From: Synergistales bacterium
GTDB taxonomy: Bacteria > Synergistota > Synergistia > Synergistales > Thermovirgaceae
Assembly (NCBI GenBank): GCA_018434645.1
Contig: JAHDOX010000116.1
Location: forward strand, 1 to 6,041
Length of the DNA: 6,041 bases
Direction of reading: 5' to 3'
The notes below the pieces were generated by a model. It saw only the letters and a program-made list of their open reading frames with translations, was not told the DNA's origin and did not search any database. Shown here piece by piece: positions 5,654 through 6,041 of this stretch (the first letter of the stretch is position 1; every line of letters begins with the position of its first letter). Both the position numbers and the translations under genes were made by a program.

Positions 5654-6041
5654 GAAGTTAATAGCCTCCCCCAACGTCTCCAGGCCGGCAATACGACCCA
5701 TAGGATAAGCGCCGAAAAAAGGAGTCCCACGAGCGCCCCCGCCCAGAGCCCATTCACGACCCTGAGCAAAATGAAAGACAAGTGGGTGTGAAAATGACAA
5801 AAACTGTTGATCACCGAGGAAAAGGCTAGAGTCCCGCCAAGCCGGAAAACCTCCCTGTACCGCTCCCAAAGCCCCATACTTGATGTAATATACCAGAGGA
5901 CAAGGCAAGGGTAACCTGCCACGAATTCCTTCGTCCTGGGACGTGCTATCAGCAGTTGTTCGAGAGTTTCCCTGAAGGTTTTTTCCCATCCCGGCACGAA
6001 GGACACATTACCACTCCTCAAAAGTACTATTCCGGCCATGC
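5650..6041 (-). CDS. DUF5693-type multi-spanning membrane protein, 3' end only
   Basis: Only the C-terminal part of about 130 residues is present; the reading frame runs open off the right edge, so the true start is outside the window. Counting from the methionine at 6039, there is an RPRTKE motif at residues 33-38, a hydrophobic stretch around 43-57, and an NSFCHFHTH histidine-rich motif at 78-86. A long hydrophobic segment (about 89-117) with a basic tail WRRWGR follows. I recognise the RPRTKEF and N-S/T-FCH-HT signatures as those of the uncharacterised DUF5693 integral membrane family, which I recall as commonly lying beside csaB. Its function is unknown. Its stop codon TGA overlaps the GTG start of csaB (GTGA, 5650-5653), so translation of the two is probably coupled, and a role in making or exporting the polymer that CsaB modifies is a reasonable guess only. 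Family assignment comes from motif memory, not a search. Confidence 0.78.
   Translation of the reverse strand, partial: MAGIVLLRSGNVSFVPGWEKTFRETLEQLLIARPRTKEFVAGYPCLVLWYITSSMGLWERYREVFRLGGTLAFSSVINSFCHFHTHLSFILLRVVNGLWAGALVGLLFSALILWVVLPAWRRWGRLLTS
5665..5672 (-). promoter_or_regulatory. Ribosome binding site of csaB (supports the GTG start)
   Basis: Minus-strand GGGGGAGG lies 11 bases before the GTG at 5653, inside the end of the DUF5693 gene. The alternative ATG at 5701 has no comparable signal, so this site decides the csaB start. Confidence 0.7.

Noticed and set aside
4628..5989. A 453-residue version of CsaB with a long N-terminal extension
   Set aside because: The extra 112 residues come from reading the DUF5693 gene in another frame; the CsaB fold starts at the GTG at 5653, which has a ribosome binding site.
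1..6041. tRNA, rRNA, CRISPR repeats, insertion sequences, attachment sites or riboswitches
   Set aside because: None seen; almost every base belongs to one of the seven minus-strand genes, and no repeated units or terminal inverted repeats were found by eye.

Overview
The window is a densely packed, single-direction gene cluster. All seven supported genes lie on the minus strand, so transcription runs from the right edge towards position 1. Gene order in that direction is: the 3' end of a DUF5693-type membrane protein, csaB (polysaccharide pyruvyl transferase), the two subunits of a split transketolase, ftsE, ftsX, and a secreted coiled-coil M23 (LytM) peptidase of the EnvC type. Neighbouring genes overlap or are separated by a few bases: a GTGA overlap, a 4-base gap, a 17-base overlap, a TGATG overlap, a 14-base overlap and a gap of about 28 bases. 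There is no internal stretch long enough for an ordinary promoter or terminator, so the segment reads as the interior of one polycistronic unit whose promoter lies to the right of the window and whose end lies to the left.

The theme is the cell envelope. CsaB adds pyruvate ketals to secondary cell-wall polymers, the ligand of SLH domains. FtsE and FtsX form the membrane ABC complex that gates septal murein hydrolases, and the last gene encodes an exported peptidoglycan endopeptidase with the coiled coil expected to dock on FtsX. Its zinc-site residues all look intact, unlike E. coli EnvC, so FtsEX may here control a hydrolase directly rather than an amidase activator. The split transketolase pair is the metabolic odd one out. 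It keeps the core thiamine-diphosphate residues but departs from the usual N-subunit motifs.

Base composition looks close to balanced, and starts include ATG, GTG and probably TTG. DUF5693 next to csaB, a split transketolase, and FtsEX with an M23 protein suggest a member of the Synergistota or a related Firmicutes-like lineage. The Synergistota call is inference from gene content and order as remembered, not from a search. No RNA genes, mobile elements, CRISPR arrays or plausible plus-strand genes were seen. Small features worth noting are a perfect 7-bp hairpin built around the ftsX stop codon just before the peptidase ribosome binding site, and a perfect 16-bp palindrome inside csaB. I did not find a clearly novel system. 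The least explained points are the coupling of a divergent transketolase to envelope genes and the function of DUF5693.
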